Assembly (NCBI RefSeq): GCF_017592395.1
Contig: NZ_JAGFOU010000001.1
Span: 1 to 64,000 of the forward strand
Length of the DNA stretch: 64,000 bases
Source of the DNA: Actinomyces bowdenii
GTDB lineage: Bacteria > Actinomycetota > Actinomycetes > Actinomycetales > Actinomycetaceae
Direction: 5' to 3'
The notes under the pieces are model-generated. The model was given only the letters and a program-made list of their open reading frames with translations, made no database searches and was not told the origin of the DNA. The position numbers and the translations under genes were made by a program. Numbering within the stretch: position 1 is the stretch's first letter; each line of letters begins with the position of its first letter. Shown here one piece after another: positions 57,373 to 64,000 of this stretch.

Positions 57373-59820
57373 CTACTCCGAGAGCAGGCAGTAGGCCGTC
57401 AGCCTCCCGAGGGGGCGCGTGGCGAGGCGGACCGCCGCCATCGCCGTCACCAGGATGACGGCACCTGCGGCATAGGCCGGCCACGCCGGGATATCCGTGG
57501 TGATCTGCTTGATCCCCACGCCGCTGAGCATGGCTCCCAGAATCGGCCGCACCAGCGCCGGGCCCGCCAGGCACCCCAGGGCAGTGCCGGCCAGGAGCGG
57601 GGGCAGCACACTCCAGCGCAGGCGGGCCGAGGCCTGCCGCGCCGTCATCCCCAGCGCCTTGAGCAGCCCGGAGGACCGCCGCGACCGCGCCACCAGGGAG
57701 GCGGTCATGAGGCAGACCACCAGCACCACCACCAGGCCCGTGAAGACCATGAGCGTTCGGGACAGCAGCGGGATCATCCTCGTGTAGCTCTCCATCTGCA
57801 CTCCCAGGGAGCCACGGGTATTGAGCACCTGGGCGGAGGAGCCGAGCTCCTTCTGCAGGGAATCAGTGATCGCCCCGGTGTCCGCGCCCTCGGCGGCGAA
57901 CACCCCGACGGAGGACAGGGGCGCCCCAGGCGCGAGCTGCTCGAAGCCCTGCCGCGTGAGCATGGCGAAGGTGCCGAAGTTGGCCGCACCACTGGCCAGT
58001 CCCGTGACGAGGAACTCCGTGGCGACCCCCTCGCGGGTGGCCGTCCAGGTATCACCCACCTCCACTCCGGAGCTCTGGGCGAGCCCCGGCCCCAGGACGA
58101 TCTCATTGGGGTGGCGCGCCGGGCGCCCCTCATGGACCGGGCTGCGGGGCAGGTCCTCCGCATCATCGACGACGAGGAGGAGCGTGCTCACCCCGTTGAC
58201 GGTCTCGGGCATGGTGTCGAAGGGAATGGCCGCCTCGACACCCGCGGTCCCCTCAGCCCGGGACACCGCCTCCCGGACGCCGTCACTGCCCTGGGCCACC
58301 ACGGTGACATCCGGCAGGGAGTCCCCCAGGAGCAGGGACAGGGCGCTGTCCCGATCCGAGAGCATCCCCAGTCCCGAGGCGGAGAAGACCGAGGCCAGGG
58401 TGCAGGCCGCCGAGACCACGAGGATGAGCAGGGTGCGCCCCGGGGCCGCGAGCATCGCCTTGATCCCCAGCAGGAGGGCCAGCGGTCCGCGCGTGCGCTG
58501 CAGGGGCAGGCGGACGCGGGCGAAGGAGTGGTCGGCCTGGCCTCCGCGCAGGGCCTCGACCGTGGTGATCCTGCTGGCGCGCCGGGCGACGAGCGCCCCA
58601 CTGGCCAGCACCACGGCCCCCAGCGCCGCAGCGCAGCCCAGGAGCAGCATGGGATCGGCATGAGCCCGCCAGGTGATCCCGGTCTGGGCCCGCAGCATCC
58701 TCGACAGGAGCGGCAGGACGGCATGCCCCAGCCCCGCCCCGAGCCCCGCCCCCAGGGCGGCCACCACCGCGAGGCAGAGCACCATGGGGCGCATGACGCC
58801 ACCGGTGGTGAAGCCCATGGCGCGCAGCATGCCGATCGCCTCCAGGTCCTCCCGGATGGCACCGCGCAGCATGAAGACCAGCATGAGCACGGACATCGCC
58901 GTGATCATGGAGGAGAACAGCAGGACGACAACGGCCACCAGCCCCACTGACGTCCGGTTGGCCAGTGACACGAGCTCCCGGTCCATGTCCCAGGCCCCGG
59001 TGACGCCGTGCTCCGCGGCGCTCTCGGCGATGAGCTCGCGGCCGGCGCCGGAGCCCCCCTGGACCCGCGCCTTGATGACCGCGGAGGGCACCCATCCCGG
59101 GGGCGGGACGGCACTGCGGCCGGAGGCCCCCGGCTCGGCCCGCAGCCCGGCCACGTGCTCCCGGGCCTCGGCCTGCAGGTCATGGAAGTCCTGGCTCGGC
59201 AGTCCGAACCACAGGATCCCCATCGGCGGCATCCCGCCGTAGGTGGACTCCACGAAGCCCTGGATGTGGAAGGCGCGCCTGCCCATGGGGGAGGTGAGGA
59301 CCAGCTCATCGCCGAGCTCGTAGCCGCCCGACTCCTGGAGCGTGGAGGGCACCCAGACAGGATCATCCACGGGCTCGCGCGCCCGGGAGGACACGTCCCA
59401 GCGGCCCATCGAGGGCAGGTCGTCAATGTCGTGGAAGAGGAATCCGGAGGGCAGTGACGAGCCGGAGTAGGGGATGGAGCCCTGGATCATGACGCCGTCG
59501 GCGACCTCCAGGTCGGTGATGCGCCCATCGGAGCGCAGGTCCGCCTCCAGGGCCCCGGCCCGCTCGTCCTGGGGCAGGACGGCGACCACGTCCGGGGAGT
59601 CCCACTGGGCGGCCTTGGCCTCCAGGGAGGCGCTGTGCTGGGTCAGCATCACCAGCGCGATATTGCTGAGCAGGCCGGCGATGAGGGAGAGCACCAGGAT
59701 GGCGCCCACCAGGCCCGGGTGCTTGCGGATCGTGCGGCGGGCCAGCAGGCCGGAGCGGCGGACCTCCCCTCGCAGCGATCGCGGACCCGCCTGTCGCGCC
59801 TGTTGCGCCAGCACGGTCAC
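57373..59820 (-). CDS. FtsX/MacB-type ABC transporter permease
   Basis: An 815-aa permease with two FtsX halves: an N-terminal helix (GLVGAILVLSLIAGLLSNIALVML), a large external domain, three to four helices near residues 290-420, another helix with an external domain, and a final helical block (LMVFTGLVVVLVVCLMTASLV, LPPLLAGTALGCLAGPALV, YAAGAVILVTAMAAVRLA). The GTG at 59820 overlaps the ATPase stop by 4 nt (GTGA). Such permeases export lipids, peptides or antimicrobials or act in sensing. A degraded copy of its 3' end lies at about 63231-63350. Confidence 0.9.
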   Translation of the reverse strand: MTVLAQQARQAGPRSLRGEVRRSGLLARRTIRKHPGLVGAILVLSLIAGLLSNIALVMLTQHSASLEAKAAQWDSPDVVAVLPQDERAGALEADLRSDGRITDLEVADGVMIQGSIPYSGSSLPSGFLFHDIDDLPSMGRWDVSSRAREPVDDPVWVPSTLQESGGYELGDELVLTSPMGRRAFHIQGFVESTYGGMPPMGILWFGLPSQDFHDLQAEAREHVAGLRAEPGASGRSAVPPPGWVPSAVIKARVQGGSGAGRELIAESAAEHGVTGAWDMDRELVSLANRTSVGLVAVVVLLFSSMITAMSVLMLVFMLRGAIREDLEAIGMLRAMGFTTGGVMRPMVLCLAVVAALGAGLGAGLGHAVLPLLSRMLRAQTGITWRAHADPMLLLGCAAALGAVVLASGALVARRASRITTVEALRGGQADHSFARVRLPLQRTRGPLALLLGIKAMLAAPGRTLLILVVSAACTLASVFSASGLGMLSDRDSALSLLLGDSLPDVTVVAQGSDGVREAVSRAEGTAGVEAAIPFDTMPETVNGVSTLLLVVDDAEDLPRSPVHEGRPARHPNEIVLGPGLAQSSGVEVGDTWTATREGVATEFLVTGLASGAANFGTFAMLTRQGFEQLAPGAPLSSVGVFAAEGADTGAITDSLQKELGSSAQVLNTRGSLGVQMESYTRMIPLLSRTLMVFTGLVVVLVVCLMTASLVARSRRSSGLLKALGMTARQASARLRWSVLPPLLAGTALGCLAGPALVRPILGAMLSGVGIKQITTDIPAWPAYAAGAVILVTAMAAVRLATRPLGRLTAYCLLSE

Positions 59821-60659
59821 CACCCCATCCGGGTGAGGAAGCCGGTGAGCCCCTCGGTCCGCTCCTGCGTGGTCCCGGCCAGGGGCCGCTCATCGGCGAT
59901 CCGCCCGTCGCGCAGGTAGAGGACCCGCTGGGCCCGGGCGGCGGAGCGCACGTCGTGCGTGACCATGACGATGGCCTGGCCGTCGTCGTGCACCTCGCTG
60001 AGCAGATCCAGGACGGCGCTGGACTGCTCGGAGCCGAGCTGGCCGGTGGGCTCATCGGCGAAGACCACCGCGGGCCGGTTCATCAGCGCCCGGGCGATGG
60101 CCACGCGCTGCGCCTCGCCGCCCGAGAGCATCCCGGGCGCCTTGGCCCACTCCCGCTCAGGCAGACCCACCCGCTCCAGGAGCTCAGCGGCCCGGCAGAC
60201 GACGGCAGTGCGATCGGCGCCCGCCAGCAGGCCCACCGCCAGGAGGTTCTCCAGGACGGACAGGCCGTCCAGCAGGTGCGCCTGCTGGAAGACGAAGCCG
60301 CAGTGGCTGCGGCGGAAGCGGGCCAGGGCGTCCTCACCCATCCCGGTCAGCTCCTCGCCGTCCAGCACCACCGTCCCCAGCGTGGGCCGGTCCAGCCCGG
60401 ACAGGGCGTAGAGGAGCGTGGACTTCCCGGCGCCCGAGGGGCCCATGATGACGGTGAAGGACCCCGGGGCTATCTCCAGGTCCAGATTGCGCAGCACATG
60501 CTGCTGGGCGCCGCCCACCGAGAAGGCCTTGGAGAGCCTGCTCGTGGTGAGGATCGGCCTGGAGCGCCCCGAGGGCTCAGCGCCTGCCCCACCGGTCGCC
60601 CCCGAGGGCCTCCCCTCGGGCCCGTCTGCGGCCCTGTCCTGCTGCTCCCGGTACGGCAT
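59817..60659 (-). CDS. ABC transporter ATP-binding protein (MacB/LolD type)
   Basis: A 280-aa ATPase. Walker A is [16 protein letters not shown]-loop [12 protein letters not shown], signature [16 protein letters not shown], Walker [13 protein letters not shown]-loop [10 protein letters not shown]. The first 45 residues are a poorly conserved charged extension. The start at 60659 has GGGGAG six nucleotides upstream; an upstream in-frame start at 60677 is less supported. It forms an exporter with the coupled permease, and the two-component genes lie upstream after array 3. Confidence 0.94.
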   Translation of the reverse strand: MPYREQQDRAADGPEGRPSGATGGAGAEPSGRSRPILTTSRLSKAFSVGGAQQHVLRNLDLEIAPGSFTVIMGPSGAGKSTLLYALSGLDRPTLGTVVLDGEELTGMGEDALARFRRSHCGFVFQQAHLLDGLSVLENLLAVGLLAGADRTAVVCRAAELLERVGLPEREWAKAPGMLSGGEAQRVAIARALMNRPAVVFADEPTGQLGSEQSSAVLDLLSEVHDDGQAIVMVTHDVRSAARAQRVLYLRDGRIADERPLAGTTQERTEGLTGFLTRMGW

Positions 60660-60789
60660 CCTCAGCTCCCCTCTCATGGCGCACCACGACGGTAGAGCAG
60701 CGCTGGTGCGCAGATCCTGACAGAACTCCTACGATTCGCCAGCGATTGGGGGCCCGAGCGCAGCGGCCTGGCCGCCCCGTTCCTGGGGC

Positions 60790-60986
60790 TGCACATCTTC
60801 AGAGGCCCTCCCCTGAGCGGAACCGCAGAATCCTGCGGATCTGCTCCCAGCGCCGGGTGCATCGCGGGCCGAAGATGTGCAGCGGGGCCCTCGTTGCACA
60901 TCTTCGGGCGCCTCCAAGGCGGGGTCAGATCCCAGAGCCTTGAAATCCTGAGGATCTGCGGCCTAGCACTGGCGCGAAGATGTGCA
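60790..60986. repeat. GAAGATGTGCA motif array 3
   Basis: Four perfect motifs in alternating orientation: TGCACATCTTC at 60790-60800, GAAGATGTGCA at 60871-60881, TGCACATCTTC at 60895-60905, GAAGATGTGCA at 60976-60986. Spacers are 70, 13 and 70 nt, the same architecture as array 2. The first spacer contains a CCGCAG...CTGCGG hairpin. The array fills the gap between the histidine kinase and ABC genes, where there is no gene. Confidence 0.92.
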
Positions 60987-61000
60987 TCCGGGGGATGCTG

Positions 61001-62374
61001 TCAGGCCAGGGGGAGGGTCAGGGTGATGCACAGGCCGCCGGCCTCAGGCAGGCTCACCTCGATGCCCCCGCCCATCCGCTCCATGAGCTGGGCACAGGTG
61101 AACAGGCCCAGCCCCTGGCCATGCGTGCCCGCGGCATTCCGGCCGCGCCGCCCCCGGGCGAGGATGAGACTGGTCTCATCGGGGTCCACGCCCGGGCCGG
61201 AGTCCGTGAGGCTGAGCCGCAGCGCCCCCTGCTCAAGGCGGCCGGTGACGCGGATGGCGGTATCCGCGTACTTGTAGGAGTTCTGCACGATATTGTCCAC
61301 GACCTGGGCCAGGCGGCGCCGGTCCGCGCGCACGAGCGCAGCGGGCAGGGGGTCGAGCTCCACCAGGCGCCGGTGGTCGGCCTGGCGGACCAGATCGGCC
61401 ACCTCCGGGACGGCCAGGTCCGTGGGCGTCACGCTCAGGGCGGCGAGCTGGGAGGCATGGGCTCGGAACAGGTCGCTGATGAGGTCGTCGACCTGATGGC
61501 TCCTGGCCTGGATGATCCGCAGGCGCTCGCGGGCGGTGGGAGAGTCCTCGGCGAGCTCGAGGAGCTCGGCAGTGGCGGAGATCGTGGCCACGGGGGTGCG
61601 CAGGTCGTGGCCGATCTGGGCGATGAGGGCCTCCTTGGAGGCCTGCGCCTCCTCCTCCCGCCGCCGGGAGGAGGCCAGCTCGGTGCGCAGCAGGTCGAAG
61701 CTCTGGCTCCAGGCGCCGAAGGCGTTGGCCCGGTCCTGCTCCAGGGGCGCCGAGAGATCGCCGTCGGCCACGCGCGCGGCGAAGCGCTCCAGGCTCCGGA
61801 AGGGGGCCAGCACCCGCGCCTGGAGCCAGGCCAGCACGCAGGCCACCAGGATCAGCTCGACGGCGAGTGCAGTCGCGCCCGCCCAGGCCAGGGCCCGCTG
61901 GTGCGCCTCGACGCGGGCGGGGTAGTCGTCGTCGAGGAAGGCCCAGGCCACGACCTGCCCGTCCACGATGACGGGGCCGGCCAGTGGGCGCTGCTGGGCG
62001 CTCCAGGCCAGGGGCCGGAGCCCGCTGGGCTCAGGCGCCCCCGCGTCCTGGGCGGTGGCGGGCCGAGGGGCCGGGGCCGGCAACTCATGCGGTGCCGCAG
62101 GCGGGGCGGCGCCCCGGCCCTCCTGCCCGGCGCCGTCCCCGGGAGCGAGCGCCACCGGCCTGCCCGCGGAGTCCACCACCAGCAGCTCCTCGGACATGCC
62201 CTCCAGGCCCGCGTTCTCGGGGTGGGGCCAGGCGGTGGACAGCCGCTGGACCGCATCGTTGAGCCTGACCGTGTCCGAGGCTGGCTGGTCGCGCGTGGCG
62301 ATGAGGGCGAGCGCCATCGCCCCCGCGATGAAGCCGACGGCGAGCAGGACCACGATCCCGCGCAGCAGGCGCAT
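61001..62374 (-). CDS. Sensor histidine kinase
   Basis: A 457-aa kinase with an N-terminal helix (GIVVLLAVGFIAGAMALALI), an external sensor of about 130 residues, a second helix (ATALAVELILVACVLAWL), a HAMP-like linker, and the kinase core: H-box IGHDLRTPVATIS (His near residue 260), N-box VVDNIVQNSYKYA, G1 LTDSGPGVDPDE and G2 GTHGQGLGLF. The ATG shares its A with the response-regulator stop (TGATG). The cognate regulator precedes it. The external sensor has no family I recognise. Confidence 0.92.
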   Translation of the reverse strand: MRLLRGIVVLLAVGFIAGAMALALIATRDQPASDTVRLNDAVQRLSTAWPHPENAGLEGMSEELLVVDSAGRPVALAPGDGAGQEGRGAAPPAAPHELPAPAPRPATAQDAGAPEPSGLRPLAWSAQQRPLAGPVIVDGQVVAWAFLDDDYPARVEAHQRALAWAGATALAVELILVACVLAWLQARVLAPFRSLERFAARVADGDLSAPLEQDRANAFGAWSQSFDLLRTELASSRRREEEAQASKEALIAQIGHDLRTPVATISATAELLELAEDSPTARERLRIIQARSHQVDDLISDLFRAHASQLAALSVTPTDLAVPEVADLVRQADHRRLVELDPLPAALVRADRRRLAQVVDNIVQNSYKYADTAIRVTGRLEQGALRLSLTDSGPGVDPDETSLILARGRRGRNAAGTHGQGLGLFTCAQLMERMGGGIEVSLPEAGGLCITLTLPLA

Positions 62375-63108
62375 CAGGGGGCCTCGAAGAGGTAGCCGCG
62401 GCCCCACACCGTGCGGATGTAGGCCGGGGAGTCGGGATCGGGCTGGATGCGGGTGCGCAGGCGCCGCACGTGGACGGTGAGGGTGCCCTCACTGGTGAAC
62501 TCATCGCCCCACACCGAGCGGATGATGTCCTCCTTGGCGCATACCGCGCCCTGGTTGGCCACCAGGTGCCGCAGGATCCTGTCCTCCAGGGCGGTCAGGT
62601 GCACCTCGCGGCCCTCCAAGTAGGTGCGCCCGGTGCCGGGCTCGACGCGCAGGCGGCCGTCGTCGAAGCCGGGGCCGCCCGCTCGCGGCCCCGTTCTGGC
62701 ACCGGTGGCGGCTGGTCGCGGGTCGGTGGCGGCCGGGGCCTCGGCGCGGCGCTCCAGGGCGCGGCGGACTTTGGCCAGGAGCACGGCCAGGGAGAAGGGC
62801 TTGGTGATGAAGTCGTCGGCTCCTAGGGACAGCCCCTGGACCTGGTCGATGTCGGAACTGCGGGCCGAGACGAAGATGATGGATGTCGGTCCGGCCGCGC
62901 GCAGGTCGCGGCACAGCTCGAAGCCGCTCCTGCCCGGCAGGTTGACGTCGAGCAGCACCACGCCGGGCGGGCGGCGCGCGGCCTCCAGCGCCGACTCGGC
63001 ATCCGGGCAGTGGATGACGCGCAGGCCGAAGGCCTCCAGGTAGTCGCGGGTGGCCGCGGCCAGGTCCGCCTCGTCCTCGACCAGCAGGACATCCGCCTCA
63101 GGGCTCAT
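62374..63108 (-). CDS. OmpR-type response regulator
   Basis: A 244-aa regulator: receiver domain with the phosphoacceptor Asp in VVLLDVNLPGRSG, Thr/Ser in FVSARSS and Lys in ITKPFSLA; then a linker of about 35 residues rich in Ala/Arg/Pro, and an OmpR winged helix (EVHLTALEDRILRHLVANQGAVCAKEDIIRSVWG, GTLTVHVRRLRTRIQ, YIRTVWGRGYLFE). The start MSPEADVLLVEDE at 63108 is preferred over an upstream ATG. It is expressed with the kinase and probably controls the ABC exporter downstream. Confidence 0.94.
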   Translation of the reverse strand: MSPEADVLLVEDEADLAAATRDYLEAFGLRVIHCPDAESALEAARRPPGVVLLDVNLPGRSGFELCRDLRAAGPTSIIFVSARSSDIDQVQGLSLGADDFITKPFSLAVLLAKVRRALERRAEAPAATDPRPAATGARTGPRAGGPGFDDGRLRVEPGTGRTYLEGREVHLTALEDRILRHLVANQGAVCAKEDIIRSVWGDEFTSEGTLTVHVRRLRTRIQPDPDSPAYIRTVWGRGYLFEAP

Positions 63109-63186
63109 GGCCCCAGCAAAGCACAGTCCCCTCATGCGCGGCATGCGGGCGGACCGGGCGCGCCTCCTCCCGCACTCCGGCCCTGT

Positions 63187-63229
63187 CAGACGCGGATCCG
63201 CCCCTCGCAGCCCGGTGAATCCGCGTCTG
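63187..63229. terminator. Hairpin next to the permease remnant
   Basis: An 11-bp perfect stem (63187-63197 with 63219-63229) with a 21-nt loop. It resembles the hairpin that follows the intact permease, which supports a shared origin of the two flanks. Confidence 0.55.
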
Positions 63230-63230
63230 G

Positions 63231-63364
63231 AGGGGCGAAAGCGCCTCCATGATCGCCTCTGCTCCGAGAGCGGGCAGGTAGGCCGTCAGCCTCCCGAGGG
63301 GGCGCACCGAAGCGGGCCGCCGCCACCGCCGTCGCCAGGATGACCGCCACCGCGGCATGCCGGC
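63231..63364 (-). pseudogene. Remnant of an FtsX/MacB permease 3' end
   Basis: On the minus strand the sequence matches the last 30 codons of the intact permease (VAVILATAVAAAR then PREADGLPAR in a shifted frame, against AVILVTAMAAVRLATRPLGRLTAY). A single-base change shifts the frame and the stop codon is lost. It joins directly to repeat copy B. It is evidence of an earlier second copy of the exporter genes or of a duplicated end. Confidence 0.75.
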
Positions 63365-63529
63365 GTCGTCCGCGAAGCGCGGGGCTGTCCGTAAAGCGCG
63401 GGGCTGTCCGCGGATTGCAGGGGAAGCCGGCAGATCGGAGGGGTCCCAGGGGTGCGAGGTGCTGACAATCCCTGCAATCTGCAGACAGCACCGGCCTCCT
63501 GCACCGCCCGCCCCCCCGGGAATGAGGAT
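63351..63529. repeat. 180-bp direct repeat, copy B
   Basis: Copy B of the repeat at 57061-57240. It contains a 17-bp unit CGAAGCGCGGGGCTGTCCG duplicated in tandem form (at about 63371 and 63392), which copy A lacks because of three substitutions. Together with copy A it brackets the two-component and ABC genes. Confidence 0.9.
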
Positions 63530-63820
63530 CAGATCCCTCACCGGAGCCAGGGCCGTGCACGCCGACGAGCGCCCAGCACCCCGGGGCCACGCAGGGGGCG
63601 CCCAGCGCTCCCGCCCACATCGAGGGGCGGAAGCCTCGGAGCCGGCGGCGCACCGCGCCCCCGTCAGGCACCGTGCCTCATCTCAACGACGTCGCGCTCG
63701 CCATCGTTCGCCGCCTGCACGACACTCCTCACCACGCGGAACCCGCTCCTTTGACGCACCTTGATCCCCCGCTGATCGAACAAGGCGGCCGACAGGCGGA
63801 TCCCCACGCCGGGGCAGGCA
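63530..63820. other. No gene or repeat recognised near the right edge
   Basis: About 290 bp between repeat copy B and the fragment at the right edge. It is less G+C-rich than the operons before it and holds no supported reading frame. Confidence 0.4.
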
Positions 63821-64000
63821 TCAGGCATCCTGGAGCCGATCCAGGCCGCGCCGCCTTACCCGGACAAACGGCCCGGGCCGCCGCTCGGGAGTCGCGAACT
63901 GCTCGTCATCCTCCGGATCCGCCGTCTTGCCATAAGGATCATAGGGCGCCGGATACCTCCACTCATCCGCGATCTCTCGGGCGGCAGAGAGGCCCATGCG
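63821..64000 (-). CDS. Fragment resembling the N-terminal part of a GNAT acetyltransferase
   Basis: On the minus strand a reading frame enters from the right edge and ends at a TGA at 63821. From the ATG at 63997 it reads 58 residues, including ADEWRYPAPYDPYGKTADPED and ATPERRPGPFVRVRR. The YPAPYDxYxxTADPED motif occurs near the N-terminus of a group of GNAT acetyltransferases. The early stop, only about 30 residues after it, suggests a broken gene or a frameshift, unless the match is to another family. Its upstream part lies outside the window. Confidence 0.45.
   Translation of the reverse strand, partial: RMGLSAAREIADEWRYPAPYDPYGKTADPEDDEQFATPERRPGPFVRVRRRGLDRLQDA

Noticed and set aside
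57061-63529. The flanking 180-bp repeats as ends of a transposon
   Set aside because: They are direct, not inverted, no transposase lies between them and I see no target-site duplication. A former tandem duplication explains them better.

Overview
The window is G+C-rich (mostly above 70% by eye) and packed with genes. It reads as a chromosomal segment of an actinobacterium, most likely Actinomyces or a close relative. The evidence is split purine biosynthesis genes (purS/purQ as separate subunits), a GTP-type PEP carboxykinase, a class II fructose-bisphosphate aldolase, several LppM-domain proteins, an FHA/PP2C block, and many genes whose start codon lies only 5-7 nt after a TANNNT-like -10 box (leaderless transcription). 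The genus is an inference; no rRNA or other marker gene is present.

Layout. 1-8 kb: minus-strand purine genes (purQ, purS, two membrane proteins, purC, purD) interrupted at 4.26-6.6 kb by an A+T-richer island with a multispanning membrane protein. 8-17.9 kb: a DUF559-type protein, pckG, four tandem LppM-like surface proteins each with its own promoter, purA and fba. 18-24.4 kb: a SpoU rRNA/tRNA methyltransferase, pyrE, tpx, a short-chain dehydrogenase, exonuclease III, a serine hydrolase and a nitroreductase. 24.5-33.6 kb: a mannoside-type utilisation locus (sugar ABC importer, GH5-like hydrolase, GH38 alpha-mannosidase, divergent LacI regulator) with matching operator-like half-sites in front of both transcription units. 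33.7-41 kb: DEDDh exonuclease, dcd with a coupled unknown gene, TM2 protein, tRNA-Gly(CCC), an orphan solute-binding lipoprotein, a membrane metalloprotease, a Nudix hydrolase and a TetR regulator.

41-47.3 kb: a MoxR/DUF58/VWA/VWA/TPR operon. 47.5-49.4 kb: an AAA ATPase plus RloB-like pair resembling AbiL-type abortive-infection systems. 49.5-57 kb: DUF2993 protein, two FHA proteins, a PP2C phosphatase, a variant-leucine-rich-repeat membrane protein and an MFS transporter. 57-63.1 kb: an ABC exporter (MacB/FtsX type) with a two-component system, bracketed by a 180-bp direct repeat and a permease gene remnant. The right edge holds a fragment resembling a GNAT acetyltransferase.

The least explained structure is non-coding. 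Three intergenic arrays (near 18.1, 22.3 and 60.9 kb) carry an 11-bp motif GAAGATGTGCA in alternating orientation with nearly fixed spacing (about 70, 13 and 70 nt), while the spacer sequences differ. Other large intergenic palindromes lie at 15.1 kb and 19.6 kb, the latter a nearly perfect 74-nt palindrome next to the pyrE promoter.
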